Below, piece after piece: positions 1 through 9,132 of a stretch of 64,000 bases of DNA. This DNA comes from Rhizobium sp. 2MFCol3.1 (lineage in GTDB: Bacteria > Pseudomonadota > Alphaproteobacteria > Rhizobiales > Rhizobiaceae). How positions within the stretch are numbered: the first letter of the stretch is position 1; each line of letters opens with the position of its first letter. Under the pieces are notes generated by a model. That model saw nothing but the letters and a program-made list of their open reading frames with translations, had not been told where the DNA came from and did not search any database. The stretch covers positions 434,001 to 498,000 of the forward strand of contig NZ_KB898355.1 in the NCBI RefSeq assembly GCF_000377565.1, read 5' to 3'. Made by a program: the position numbers and the translations under genes.

Positions 1-2
1 GC

Positions 3-317
3 GCCAGGGACGAGGTGGAACTGCGATGCGACTGGCTGGTCAATTGCACAGGCGTCGAGCGCGCCGGCATCGCGCATTCGCCCTTGCTGCAGCAGATGAT
101 GCGCCAGGGCCTGATTAAAGCCGATCCGCTGAGGCTCGGTATCGGCGTGGACAGCAACTCGGTTGTCCGCAGCGACAACCCGGGCGCCGTTTCGCTCTAC
201 GCAGTCGGGGCTTTGACGGCCGGGCAGTTCTGGGAGATCACGGCGGTGCCGGATATCCGTGCGCAGGCTCGCGCCGTCGCACAACGCATCAGCGACGCGG
301 GCGGACCGAACATTTGA
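3..317 (+). CDS. FAD/NAD(P)-binding oxidoreductase, C-terminal part
   Basis: The 5' end lies outside the window; the reading frame is open from base 3 to a TGA at 315-317, leaving about 104 residues. The visible segment carries LVNCTG, then a stretch on the 'pure' state of the product (IGVDSNSVV) and YAVGALTAGQFWEITAVPDIR near the end, which is the typical C-terminus of the COG4529-type FAD/NAD(P)-binding proteins, where this region closes over the flavin dinucleotide fold. The substrate cannot be told from the tail alone. It converges with the LuxR-type regulator gene, 31 bases away, so it belongs to an operon to the left of the window. The family call is from pattern memory. Confidence 0.6.
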   Translation, partial: ARDEVELRCDWLVNCTGVERAGIAHSPLLQQMMRQGLIKADPLRLGIGVDSNSVVRSDNPGAVSLYAVGALTAGQFWEITAVPDIRAQARAVAQRISDAGGPNI

Positions 318-348
318 CGCGCAATGCCGCCAGCGGGCAGCTTCCCGT

Positions 349-2703
349 TTAAATCCATCCAAGCGCCTTGGCGGCTCGGATCGCCTCGGCCCGGCGTGCG
401 CAGCCAAGTTTCCGCAAGAGGTTGCCGACATGGAATTTCACCGTCACCTCGGAGATGTTGAGCGTATGGGCGACTTTCTTGTTGGGCATGCCGGCGGCGA
501 TCAATTGCAGCATCTGTGCTTCGCGTTGGGAGAGGCCACCGTTCAGCGCCCGTGCGTGGGGTGAGTTCACGGAAGACGCGAAGATGGAGAGCGCCATGCG
601 TACGTCGGAGGATGTGTCGATATAGGCGCGGATGCGCTGGTTGTTCAGCAGCGGTGCGAGAAAGAGGCGCTCCTCGGAGAGCACGCCGTTGCACCCCAGC
701 CTCGTTGCGGTCTCCAGCGCCGACAGAAGCTGCGTTCGCGCAGCCGCATTGTCGCGGCGCTGATGCGAGACGTAGCTCTGCCACAGCTGCAGCGCGACCT
801 TCTCGCGGTTCGTGACCTTGGGATTTGCGATCATGGCCTCGATCTGCCGGTGCAGATAGGGGCGGGGTGTCGCGATGCGCACGGCATCCCTCAGCCAGGC
901 CATCGCATAGGCGATCTCGTCGCGCCGTGTCAGGCGGGTCAGCTCCTCGGTGGCGCTACCAACCCAGTTCTGGCCGATCGGCATTCGCACCGCCGTCAGC
1001 GTGGTGGCCGCATCGGCCCAGCGATTTGCGTTCTGGTAGGCGATTGCCGTGCGGATCTCCATCATCGCATGGAACTGCAAACCCTCGGAAAGATGGATCC
1101 ACAGGCCATCTAGGAAGCCCGGCCGGATCGTCATCGCGAAATGATCCCCCAGCACCTGCGAGGCATAGTGAAGCGCGAATTGCATCAGGCTCGGCCAGAT
1201 CTCTGCCGCGGCGAATGCCTCGAAATCATTATGGACGAAATCAAGCAGGTCACGAGGGCGGCCGGCTTCGTATGCGAGGCAGGCTTCCGCGAGCCGGAGC
1301 ATGCGGAACTCCTGCGTTGCCTCGTGCGGCACCTGCTCCAGCCGCTCACGGGCGTCGACGGCGGCGCGGCGCGCCAGCAGCGTATCGCCGCTCATCAGGC
1401 GCAGCACGGTCTGGTGGAGATGGATGAAGAATTCCAGCAGCGGCTGGCCGCCTCGCTTGCGCAGATAGATCAGCGCGCGCGTCGCGGCGGCCTCCGCCTC
1501 GCGAAAATTGCGCCGCCTTATCTCGAATTCCAGGATGGCGTTGTAGTAGCCCGACCATTTCGCGTAGTCGCCGAGCGGGTAGTCGGCCATGAACTCGCCA
1601 AGGCGCGTGATCATCGCGTCGCTCGGCGTCAGGTCTTCACTGATCATCAGGTTGAGCCTGAATGTGCGCGCCGCGAAGGAGAAGCGGGAATTCTGCACAA
1701 GCACCTTCAACGGATCGAGGTAATCATGCCCGAGATGGCGCGAGACTAAGTGCCGGACGCGCGACAGCTCTCCCTGCTTGAGCAGCGTGCGCCCCACCGC
1801 GAAAAGAACGGTCTCGTTCGCCGCCATCATCGGCTGCGAAAAACGCATCACGATCCGTTGGAACTCCTCGACGCTGCTGCGATAGATCAGTTCGCGACCA
1901 TGCGCCCGCTCGAGGCTCTGCGCGGCATGCTCCTCGTGACCATGGTCCAGAAGCAAATCGATCGCGGCCAGCGGTCGCCCCGCGCGTTCAAGCGCCGAGG
2001 CGACATCGATGACGGCGCCCGCGCTCAGAAGCAGTGACAGGCGCTCCTGGACCGCGATCTTGATAAGCCTCAGCAGCGCTTGGTGTTTCTCAGGCGCTTC
2101 GCTGATGGCGGGCGGCAGATAGGCGCGCCAGTCGCCGATGGTGCCGGCCGACGGTGTCTCGAGCCAGATCGAAAGATCGGCGGTCTGGCTTGGCGAGAGC
2201 GAGCTCAGAAGACTTTCCCTGATGTAGTCGATGCATACGGCATCATCCTGCTGCGCGGCGACGGGCAGGAGTGACGGCCAACCGCCATATCCCTCCAGCA
2301 GTTGCTGCCGGTGCTCCGCAGGCAGGGGGGCGAGTTCATTTCGGGTGAACGTCAGGTCGGCCGATGAGAATGTTGCGGCGCCGTCGTGCATGATCCGCCT
2401 TGCCAGGCCGCTGATGCGCTGTTCTGGGCGACAGGCGATCAGCACTTTTCGTGCCGTATCCAAGACCCGATTCGGTATGCGCGCAGAGCGCGCGGTGATC
2501 GGCACGTCCCAGATGAGCCAGCCGTTCTGCACGTCTTCCATTCGTGGCTGATGCGCAGAGATCCGCCGGCATCCGACATGATCGGCCACCATGCCAAGCA
2601 GCACCGATTTTCCCGCGCCAGCAGGCGCTCGCAGATAGATGATTTCAGCGGGTTCATCGGTGATGCGGCCGACAATGTCGGGGCGCGGAAGCATGGGCGT
2701 CAT
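349..2703 (-). CDS. MalT-like LuxR-family transcriptional regulator (STAND type)
   Basis: A 784-residue regulator. Near the N-terminus lies a P-loop, APAGAGKS (residues 26-33), then a long helical middle section rich in Ala/Leu/Arg that looks like the TPR-like sensor arm of MalT/AcoK proteins. The last 65 residues are a LuxR-type helix-turn-helix beginning LSQREAQMLQLIAAG and containing the recognition helix VTVKFHVGNLLRKL. This architecture fits an ATP-dependent activator that responds to a small inducer. It is transcribed away from the peptide-type ABC/hydantoinase operon, across a 136-base gap that holds two direct repeats, so that operon is its likely target. The ATG at 2703 has no clear ribosome binding site, so the start is only probable. 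Confidence 0.8.
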   Translation of the reverse strand: MTPMLPRPDIVGRITDEPAEIIYLRAPAGAGKSVLLGMVADHVGCRRISAHQPRMEDVQNGWLIWDVPITARSARIPNRVLDTARKVLIACRPEQRISGLARRIMHDGAATFSSADLTFTRNELAPLPAEHRQQLLEGYGGWPSLLPVAAQQDDAVCIDYIRESLLSSLSPSQTADLSIWLETPSAGTIGDWRAYLPPAISEAPEKHQALLRLIKIAVQERLSLLLSAGAVIDVASALERAGRPLAAIDLLLDHGHEEHAAQSLERAHGRELIYRSSVEEFQRIVMRFSQPMMAANETVLFAVGRTLLKQGELSRVRHLVSRHLGHDYLDPLKVLVQNSRFSFAARTFRLNLMISEDLTPSDAMITRLGEFMADYPLGDYAKWSGYYNAILEFEIRRRNFREAEAAATRALIYLRKRGGQPLLEFFIHLHQTVLRLMSGDTLLARRAAVDARERLEQVPHEATQEFRMLRLAEACLAYEAGRPRDLLDFVHNDFEAFAAAEIWPSLMQFALHYASQVLGDHFAMTIRPGFLDGLWIHLSEGLQFHAMMEIRTAIAYQNANRWADAATTLTAVRMPIGQNWVGSATEELTRLTRRDEIAYAMAWLRDAVRIATPRPYLHRQIEAMIANPKVTNREKVALQLWQSYVSHQRRDNAAARTQLLSALETATRLGCNGVLSEERLFLAPLLNNQRIRAYIDTSSDVRMALSIFASSVNSPHARALNGGLSQREAQMLQLIAAGMPNKKVAHTLNISEVTVKFHVGNLLRKLGCARRAEAIRAAKALGWI

Positions 2704-2730
2704 GGCGAACTGATATCGCAGGTCACGGCC

Positions 2731-2764
2731 AAAACCTATACCATGACGGAAAAAAACTATACCA
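2731..2764. promoter_or_regulatory. Pair of 13-bp direct repeats, 21-bp period
   Basis: The motif AAAANCTATACCA occurs at 2731-2743 and again at 2752-2764, exactly 21 bp apart, in the gap between the divergent MalT-like gene and the ABC operon. Two direct repeats on the same DNA face are what a MalT-like activator would be expected to bind; that assignment is inference. Confidence 0.5.
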
Positions 2765-2839
2765 GTTAGCGCTTGCCCGCTTTGCCTCGATCCGAAATGT
2801 TGCGTCCCAGTTCAGTGACGTGCGAGGGCAAATCCGCCG

Positions 2840-3868
2840 ATGCAGCAACATCCGTCGATCACAATTCTCACCAGGCTGGGAACGTTTGTTCTGGTGATGG
2901 TTGCCCTGTCGATCATGATCTTCGTGCTGGCACGGGTGGTGCCCGGCGATCCGGCGCGCATGGCGCTCGGTCCAGCCGCAGCGCCCGAGCAGGTCGAGGC
3001 GCTGCGCACGCAGATGGGGCTCGATAAGCCGCTCGTCGTTCAATATGTCGACTATATGGGCAAGGCATTGCGCGGCGATCTCGGCATGTCGCTGGTCTCG
3101 CAACGGCCTGTCACGACCGATCTTGCCGAGACCGTTCCGGCGACACTCGAGCTCGTGCTGGTCTCGGTCATCTTCATGTTCGCCGTGGCCATTCCGCTTG
3201 GCGTCGTGATGGCGCATTACCGCGATCGATCGATCGACCATATCGGCCGCATTCTATCGCTGACCGGCGTGACAATCCCGAGCTTCCTCTTCGCGATCAC
3301 CCTGCAGCTGCTTGCAGCACGTCTGTTGAATGGTTGGCCGATCATCGGCCGTCTCGATCATGGCCTTGACTGGAGCGGCGGCCCGACCGGCCTTCTGATC
3401 GTGGATGGACTGCTCATGGGGCGGCCCGATATCAGCCTCAACGCGCTACAGCATCTGGCGCTGCCGGCCTTCGCGCTCTCCATGGCCGGCATCGGCCAGA
3501 TCACCCGCATCACCCGATCGGCGATGATCGAAAACCAGCGCAAGGATCACGTCCTGACGCTGAAGAGCTTCGGCGTGCCGGAGCGGGTGATCATCTTCAA
3601 GTATCTGCTGAAGCTGTCCTCGATCGCTCCGTTGACGATAATGGGGCTCGAATTCGCCTCGTTGATCGGCAATGCCTTCGTCATCGAAATGGTCTTTGCC
3701 TGGGGCGGCTTTGCTTCCTACGGCCTGACCTCGATCCTCCAGAAGGATCTCAACGCCGTCACCGCCGTCGTTCTCGTGGCGGGTCTCTTCTTCATTGTCG
3801 CGAACCTGATCGTCGATGTCCTGATCACGATCATCGACCCGCGCCTGCGCCGCAAGGAGGCACGCTGA
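2840..3868 (+). CDS. Peptide/nickel-type ABC transporter permease (DppB-like)
   Basis: A 342-residue inner-membrane permease of the oligopeptide ABC class. It opens with an N-terminal membrane helix (LVMVALSIMIFVLARVVPGD, the usual DppB/OppB start with the PGDP motif) and continues with about five more hydrophobic segments. The cytoplasmic loop that docks to the ATPase is visible around TRSAMIENQRKDHVLTLKSF, ahead of the last helices. It is the first gene of a long plus-strand operon; its TGA shares one base with the ATG of the next permease (TGATG), so the two are probably translationally coupled. It should form a heterodimeric channel with the product of that gene. The imported substrate is unknown; neighbours suggest a cyclic amide, hydantoin-like compound or small peptide. 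Confidence 0.9.
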   Translation: MQQHPSITILTRLGTFVLVMVALSIMIFVLARVVPGDPARMALGPAAAPEQVEALRTQMGLDKPLVVQYVDYMGKALRGDLGMSLVSQRPVTTDLAETVPATLELVLVSVIFMFAVAIPLGVVMAHYRDRSIDHIGRILSLTGVTIPSFLFAITLQLLAARLLNGWPIIGRLDHGLDWSGGPTGLLIVDGLLMGRPDISLNALQHLALPAFALSMAGIGQITRITRSAMIENQRKDHVLTLKSFGVPERVIIFKYLLKLSSIAPLTIMGLEFASLIGNAFVIEMVFAWGGFASYGLTSILQKDLNAVTAVVLVAGLFFIVANLIVDVLITIIDPRLRRKEAR

Positions 3869-4749
3869 TGGCCGATCTGAATATGCTCAACACGTCCGAT
3901 CGCGGCCTCAGCAGTGGCTACATGATGTGGTACCGCTTCAGCCGCAACCCGGCTGCCGTCATCGGTACGCTGATCATCCTTTCGGTTCTCTTTCTGGCCA
4001 CTTTTGCGCCGTGGCTGACGCCCTATCCGAAGCACATCGGCGCAGTCGTCGATTTCCGCGCTCGCCATCTGCCTCCGGATGCGGCGCACTGGTTCGGCAC
4101 CGACAAGGCCGGTCGCGATATTTTCTCGCGCACCATCTTCGGTCTGCGCATCTCGCTTCTTCTGGTGATCGGAGTGCTCGGCATCTCTGTGCCTGTCGGC
4201 GCTGTGCTCGGCCTGATGGCCGGCTATTTCGGCGGATGGGTCGAAAAGCTGATCAGCGGCCTGACCAATGTCATGCTTGCCATGCCGCCCCTCGTCATGG
4301 CGCTCGCGGTCTCAAACCTGCTCGAACCGACGCTGATGAACGCGATGATCGCCATCACGCTCCTGTGGTGGACGTGGCATGCGCGGCTGATCTACGCGGT
4401 GTCGAAGCAGATCGCCTCGGAGGATTATATCGAGGCCGCGCGTCTGGCCGGGGCGGGCCCGATCCATATCCTGTTTCGCGAGATTCTGCCGAACTGCGTG
4501 CCCGTCATTTCGGTGAAGACCACGCTTGATGCCGCCTTCGTCATTCTCTTCGGCGCGACCCTCAGCTTCCTCGGCTTCGGCGTGAAGCCGCCGACGCCCG
4601 ACCTTGGCTCCATGGTCGCCGACGGCCGTCAGTTCATGCCCGATTTCTGGTGGGAAGTGCTCTGCCCTGGCGCCGCGGTTTTCTACGTCACGCTCGGCTT
4701 CAACCTCCTGGGCGATGGCTTGCGCGATATGTTCGATGTGGAGAGCTGA
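3868..4749 (+). CDS. Peptide/nickel-type ABC transporter permease (DppC-like)
   Basis: A 293-residue permease, second channel subunit of the importer. After a short cytoplasmic N-terminus comes a hydrophobic helix (IIILSVLFLATFAPWLTPY region), then the conserved FGTDKAGRDIFSR segment that marks the DppC/OppC class. Later there is the ATPase-docking loop EAARLAGAGPIHILFREILPN and a C-terminal block with FLGFGVKPPTPDLGSM, also typical. It overlaps the DppB-like gene by one base and is followed 3 bases later by the ATP-binding gene. The size is normal for the family and I see nothing broken. Confidence 0.9.
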   Translation: MADLNMLNTSDRGLSSGYMMWYRFSRNPAAVIGTLIILSVLFLATFAPWLTPYPKHIGAVVDFRARHLPPDAAHWFGTDKAGRDIFSRTIFGLRISLLLVIGVLGISVPVGAVLGLMAGYFGGWVEKLISGLTNVMLAMPPLVMALAVSNLLEPTLMNAMIAITLLWWTWHARLIYAVSKQIASEDYIEAARLAGAGPIHILFREILPNCVPVISVKTTLDAAFVILFGATLSFLGFGVKPPTPDLGSMVADGRQFMPDFWWEVLCPGAAVFYVTLGFNLLGDGLRDMFDVES

Positions 4750-4752
4750 GAT

Positions 4753-6399
4753 ATGACCGACGCATTCCTGAAGGTCGACAATCTCGACGTCTTCTTCACC
4801 ACATACGGTCGCACGCGCCAGGTTCTGCGCAATGTCAGCTTCTCCGTTGCCGCCGGCGAGCGCGTGGCGCTGATCGGCGAGACGGGCTCCGGCAAGTCGG
4901 TCACGGCCAAGGCGATCATCGGCACGCTGCCCAAGAACGCAGCCGTCCGTTCCGGCTCGATCACCGTCGGCGGTCAGGATGTGCTGAGCATGTCGCGCTC
5001 CGACCGCGAGGCGCTGAAGGGCACCGCGTTCTCGCTGATCATGCAGGACCCTCTGTCCTCGTTCAATCCGGTCTTCAAGATCGGCACGCATCTCGACGAC
5101 GTCATGCGCTTCGCCGACAAGCGCAACGGCATCAGTTCCTCGAAAGCCGAGCGGCGTGAGCGCATCGCCGCGGTGCTGCGACGCGTACAGCTCGCCGATA
5201 CCGAGCGCGTCATGAACGCCTATCCGTCCGAGCTTTCCGGCGGTATGCGCCAGCGCGTGCTGATCGGGCTGGCACTTCTGCACCGCCCGAAGTTGCTCAT
5301 TGCCGACGAGCCAGGCACCGCGCTCGATGTCACGACGCAAGACGAGATCCTCAACCTCATCAACCAGCTGGTTGTGGAGGAGGGCATGTCACTGCTGATG
5401 ATCACCCACAATCTCGGCGTCGTCCGCAAGGTCGCCGATCGGGTCGTCGTCATGCATCACGGCGATATCGTTGAGACGGGCGCCTGCGCCGAGATCCTTT
5501 CGGCGCCGCGAGAGGATTATACGAAATCGCTGCTGAGCGCCGTGCCGCCGCTTTATGGCTCCGGCGTGCTCGATCTTGCGGTCAGCGACCAAGAGCCGAT
5601 CGTTTCGATCCGGGAGCTCAACAAGATCTACGGACGCCGCCCGGGTTATCATGCGGTGCGTGATGTCGGCCTGACGTTGCGCAAGGGCGAGATTTTCGGT
5701 TTGGCCGGTGAATCCGGCTCGGGCAAGACGACGGTCGCCCGCATCATCATGGAGCTCACGCGGCCGACCAGCGGAAGCGTGACGATCGATGCTCCGTCGC
5801 CCGGCAAAGGCAAGCGCCTGACCCAGATCGTCTACCAGAACCCCGGCACCTCGCTCAATCCGAAGCGCACGGTGAAGCAGACACTGACCTTGCCGTTGAA
5901 ATCGATCGGCCTGGACGGAGCGGCGCGCGAGGCCCGCATGAACGAGCTGATGGGCTTGGTGCGCCTGCCGCAATCCTATCTCGGCAAGTATCCGCACGAG
6001 CTTTCCGGTGGCCAGAAGCAACGTGTGGCGATCGCCCGCGCGCTCGCGGCCGAGCCGAAAATCCTGATCCTCGACGAACCGACCGCGGCACTCGACGTGT
6101 CGGTTCAGAAGACGGTGATCGAGCTGCTGCTGCAGCTTCGCGATGAGCTTGGCCTGACCTACCTGATGATCAGCCACGACCTGTCGCTGATGCGCAATTT
6201 CTGTTCGCGCATCGCCATCATGCTGCGCGGCGAGATCATCGAGGAGGGCGGCACGTCCGCCGTGTTCGCCGAACCCAAACACCCCTACACCCGCGCTTTG
6301 ATCGCAGCGATCCCGGTCGTCAGCGATGAGGAGGAGCGCCAGAAACCTGTCGTGACCGAAGAAGAGCGCATGCGCTTTCTCGTCAAGACGACCGATTGA
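4753..6399 (+). CDS. Fused double ABC ATPase for peptide-type importer (DppD-DppF fusion)
   Basis: A 548-residue protein with two complete ATP-binding cassettes in one chain, corresponding to DppD and DppF. The first has Walker A GETGSGKS at residues 42-49 and signature LSGGMRQ at 161-167; the second has Walker A GESGSGKT at 319-326 and signature LSGGQKQR about 100 residues later, each followed by a Walker B with ILDEP or IADEP. Such fusions are common in rhizobia and power the two DppBC-like permeases encoded just upstream. The first Walker B region reads ADEPGTALD rather than the commoner DEPTTALD, a tolerated variation. The gene is followed 12 bases later by the first hydantoinase gene, whose ribosome binding site starts right after this stop codon. 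Confidence 0.92.
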   Translation: MTDAFLKVDNLDVFFTTYGRTRQVLRNVSFSVAAGERVALIGETGSGKSVTAKAIIGTLPKNAAVRSGSITVGGQDVLSMSRSDREALKGTAFSLIMQDPLSSFNPVFKIGTHLDDVMRFADKRNGISSSKAERRERIAAVLRRVQLADTERVMNAYPSELSGGMRQRVLIGLALLHRPKLLIADEPGTALDVTTQDEILNLINQLVVEEGMSLLMITHNLGVVRKVADRVVVMHHGDIVETGACAEILSAPREDYTKSLLSAVPPLYGSGVLDLAVSDQEPIVSIRELNKIYGRRPGYHAVRDVGLTLRKGEIFGLAGESGSGKTTVARIIMELTRPTSGSVTIDAPSPGKGKRLTQIVYQNPGTSLNPKRTVKQTLTLPLKSIGLDGAAREARMNELMGLVRLPQSYLGKYPHELSGGQKQRVAIARALAAEPKILILDEPTAALDVSVQKTVIELLLQLRDELGLTYLMISHDLSLMRNFCSRIAIMLRGEIIEEGGTSAVFAEPKHPYTRALIAAIPVVSDEEERQKPVVTEEERMRFLVKTTD

Positions 6400-6411
6400 G
6401 AGGAGCCTGAC

Positions 6412-7968
6412 GTGTATCGCGTTGGAATTGACGTTGGTGGCACCAATACGGATGCCGTCGTACTTGAAGGCAAGACGGTGCTTGCGGGCGTGAAAGCCTC
6501 GACCACGGAGGACGTGACCTCCGGCGTGATCGAAGCGCTCGAGAAGGTCATCGAGGCCTCGGGCATTGACCGAGCACGCATCGCCGCCGTCATGATCGGC
6601 ACCACGCATTTCACCAATGCGGTGATCGAGCGCCGTCACATGGATCAGGTGGCGGCGATCCGCCTCGGCCTGCCATCCGGCGCCGGCCTGCCGCCGATGG
6701 TCGATTGGCCCGATGATATTCGCGATGTCGTCGGAAACCACGGCTACCAGGTACGTGGCGGTTATGAATTCGACGGTCGCGAAATCTCGCCGCTCGACGA
6801 GGACGAGCTCGTCCGCATCGCTGGCGAGATCCGGGCCAAGGGCTTGAAGGCCGCAGCCGTCACCTGCGTGTTCAGCGGCATCAATGATGTGATGGAACTG
6901 CGCACCAAGGAAATTTTGCAGCAGCATTGCCCCGGCCTGCCTGTCGTCATGTCCAAGGATATCGGTCGTCATGGCCTGCTGGCGCGTGAGAGCGCTGCGA
7001 TCATGAACGCCAGCCTGCTGTCGCTGGCCGACCGCACGGTCGCGGCCTTCGGCAAGGCGCTGGAGACCGCGGGGATCAAGGCACCGTTCTATATCACCCA
7101 GAACGACGGAACGCTGATGGCGGCCGATGTCGTAAGGGCATTCCCGGTGCTCACCTTCGCATCCGGCCCCACCAATTCCATGCGCGGCGCGGCTTTTCTC
7201 ACCGGCATCAAGGATGCCGTCGTGGTCGATGTCGGCGGCACCACCTCCGATGTCGGTTCGCTCGCGCACGGTTTCCCCCGTCAGGCGTCGACGACCGTCG
7301 ATATCGGCGGCGTGCGCACCAATTTCCGCATGCCTGATGTATTCTCGATCGGCCTTGGCGGCGGTTCACTGGTCGTCGAAGGAGAGAAGGGGATCAGCAT
7401 CGGTCCGAAATCCGTCGGCTATCGCGTTCGCCAGGATGCGCTCTGCTTCGGCGGCTCGATCCTAACCGCAACCGATATCGCCGTTGCATCCGGCAAGGCC
7501 GATGTTGGCGACAAGAGGCTGGTCGCAGGCCTCGACAAGGCATTGGTGCAAGCAGCGGCGGCAAAGATCGACGCCATGCTGGAAGCCTGCGTCGAGCGCG
7601 GCCGAATCTCGTCAACTCCGGTTCCCGTCATCGCCGTCGGTGGTGGCTCGATCCTGATGCCGGAGAAGATTGGCGATCTCGACGTCATCCGGCCAGATAA
7701 CTTCGCCGTCGCCAACGCGGTAGGTGCTGCAATCGCCCAGATCAGCGGCGAGACCGATCGCGTCTTCTCGCTGATCGATGGCCGCACACGCGAAAGCGCG
7801 CTGGCGGAAGCGGAAGCCGAAGCCCGTGAAAAGGCGATTGCCGCGGGCGCTGTTGCCGAAACACTCGAAGTCATCGAACGCGAGGACACGCCGCTGGCCT
7901 ATCTGCCGGGTAATGCCACCCGCATTCATGTGAAGGTCGTTGGAGAAATGGGAGGCTACGATGGCTGA
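6412..7968 (+). CDS. Hydantoinase/oxoprolinase A-type protein, copy 1
   Basis: A 518-residue member of the HyuA/OplA (hydantoinase-oxoprolinase) family, which hydrolyses cyclic amides such as hydantoins or 5-oxoproline with ATP. The N-terminus RVGIDVGGTNTDAVVLEG is the family's phosphate-binding start; the middle carries the IGTTHFTNA block and later DVGGTTSDVGSL, the second actin-like phosphate loop. At about 518 residues it is the short form, without the long C-terminal part of classical 700-residue HyuA, and no HyuB partner is present. It starts with GTG at 6412 behind a strong GAGAGGAG ribosome binding site. Its stop overlaps the DUF917 gene by 8 bases, so the two products are probably made in step. 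A second copy with the same landmarks lies 5.5 kb downstream. Confidence 0.88.
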   Translation: MYRVGIDVGGTNTDAVVLEGKTVLAGVKASTTEDVTSGVIEALEKVIEASGIDRARIAAVMIGTTHFTNAVIERRHMDQVAAIRLGLPSGAGLPPMVDWPDDIRDVVGNHGYQVRGGYEFDGREISPLDEDELVRIAGEIRAKGLKAAAVTCVFSGINDVMELRTKEILQQHCPGLPVVMSKDIGRHGLLARESAAIMNASLLSLADRTVAAFGKALETAGIKAPFYITQNDGTLMAADVVRAFPVLTFASGPTNSMRGAAFLTGIKDAVVVDVGGTTSDVGSLAHGFPRQASTTVDIGGVRTNFRMPDVFSIGLGGGSLVVEGEKGISIGPKSVGYRVRQDALCFGGSILTATDIAVASGKADVGDKRLVAGLDKALVQAAAAKIDAMLEACVERGRISSTPVPVIAVGGGSILMPEKIGDLDVIRPDNFAVANAVGAAIAQISGETDRVFSLIDGRTRESALAEAEAEAREKAIAAGAVAETLEVIEREDTPLAYLPGNATRIHVKVVGEMGGYDG

Positions 7969-9094
7969 TGCGCGCAAGCTGAAATATGACGAGGCCAATC
8001 TGCGTACGCTGACGGTCGAGGATCTCGACGCGCTGGAAATCGGCGCCGGCATTCTCGGCACGGGCGGCGGTGGAAACCCTTATCAGGGTAAGCTTCTGGC
8101 GCTGGAAGCGATGAAGGCCGGCTACGAGCTGAAGATCCTCGCCACCGACCAGATCGAGCCGGATGCGCTGTGCATGTCGATCGGCGGTATCGGCGCGCCG
8201 GTCGTCGGCACCGAACGCCTACGTGAGGGCCGTGAGGGCCTGCGCTGCCTGCGCGCCATGGAAGACCTGATCCGCCAGCCGATCGATGCGATCGTCTGCG
8301 AGGAGATTGGCGGCGCAAACGCCATCAACCCGCTGGTGACGGCAGCACTCGGTGGTCTGCCGATCCTCGATTGCGACGGCATGGGCCGCGCCTTCCCGGA
8401 AATGCAGATGACCACCTTCTCGATCTATGGCCACAGCTCGACACCATCGGTCATGTGCGACCTGCATGGCAATGCCGTGATCTTCAGCCACGCGGTTTCC
8501 GAAGTCTGGCATGAACGCATGGCGCGGGCCTGCGTGGTGGCGCAGGGCGGCGGCGCGATGCTCGCGACCGCACCGATGCAGGCGCATTATGTCCATCGTT
8601 ATGGCATTCCGAAGAGCTACTCCAAGGCGATCGCGCTCGGTCAGGCCGTCATCGACGCCCGCAAGGCTCAGGAAGACCCGATCGCGGCGGTGTGTGCGCT
8701 CGAAGGTGGTCGTCGGATTTTCAACGGCAAGATCACCGATCTTAAGCGCCACCTGCGCGGTGGTTTCGCGGTCGGCGAGATGGAGCTTGCCGGCTTCGAC
8801 GACAGCAACGGCCAGACGGCCAGCGTCGCTATCCAAAACGAGTTCCTGATCTTCCGCCGCAACGGCAAGGTCGAAGTCACGGTTCCTGATCTGATCGTAC
8901 TGCTCGACGTCGATACCGGTTATCCGATCACCACCGAAATGCTGCGTTACGGCCAGCGTGTCGCGGTGCTGGCCATTCCCTGCCACGACCTTTTGCGCAG
9001 CGCCCAGGCGCTCGAGGTCGTCGGGCCGAAGGCTTTCGGCTACCCCGAGCTCACTTTCTCACCACTGCCGTCGATCTCGCGCCAGGCTGCCTAA
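7961..9094 (+). CDS. DUF917 / S-methyl-thiohydantoin desulfurase family protein, copy 1
   Basis: A 377-residue DUF917 protein (Pfam now names the two halves S-Me-THD, after a thiohydantoin desulfurase). The diagnostic glycine-rich segment GTGGGGNPYQGKLLALEAM is near the N-terminus, followed by GGIGAPVVGTERL, a block with GGANAINPL, and the C-terminal part YGQRVAVLAIPCHDLLR. I chose the ATG at 7961 because GGGAGG lies 5 bases upstream; a TTG at 7940 is less likely. The gene overlaps copy 1 of the HyuA-type gene. Family members act on thiohydantoin-like five-rings, so a step on the same ring that HyuA opens is plausible, but this is inference. Confidence 0.85.
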   Translation: MADARKLKYDEANLRTLTVEDLDALEIGAGILGTGGGGNPYQGKLLALEAMKAGYELKILATDQIEPDALCMSIGGIGAPVVGTERLREGREGLRCLRAMEDLIRQPIDAIVCEEIGGANAINPLVTAALGGLPILDCDGMGRAFPEMQMTTFSIYGHSSTPSVMCDLHGNAVIFSHAVSEVWHERMARACVVAQGGGAMLATAPMQAHYVHRYGIPKSYSKAIALGQAVIDARKAQEDPIAAVCALEGGRRIFNGKITDLKRHLRGGFAVGEMELAGFDDSNGQTASVAIQNEFLIFRRNGKVEVTVPDLIVLLDVDTGYPITTEMLRYGQRVAVLAIPCHDLLRSAQALEVVGPKAFGYPELTFSPLPSISRQAA

Positions 9095-9132
9095 CCATAA
9101 GCGGATGTTCCGCATCTAAGAGAGGAACTTGC

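Noticed and set aside
5389-7269. A 626-codon minus-strand frame across the ATPase and HyuA genes
   Set aside because: Same reason: antisense to conserved motifs on the plus strand, with no ribosome binding site or recognisable domain.
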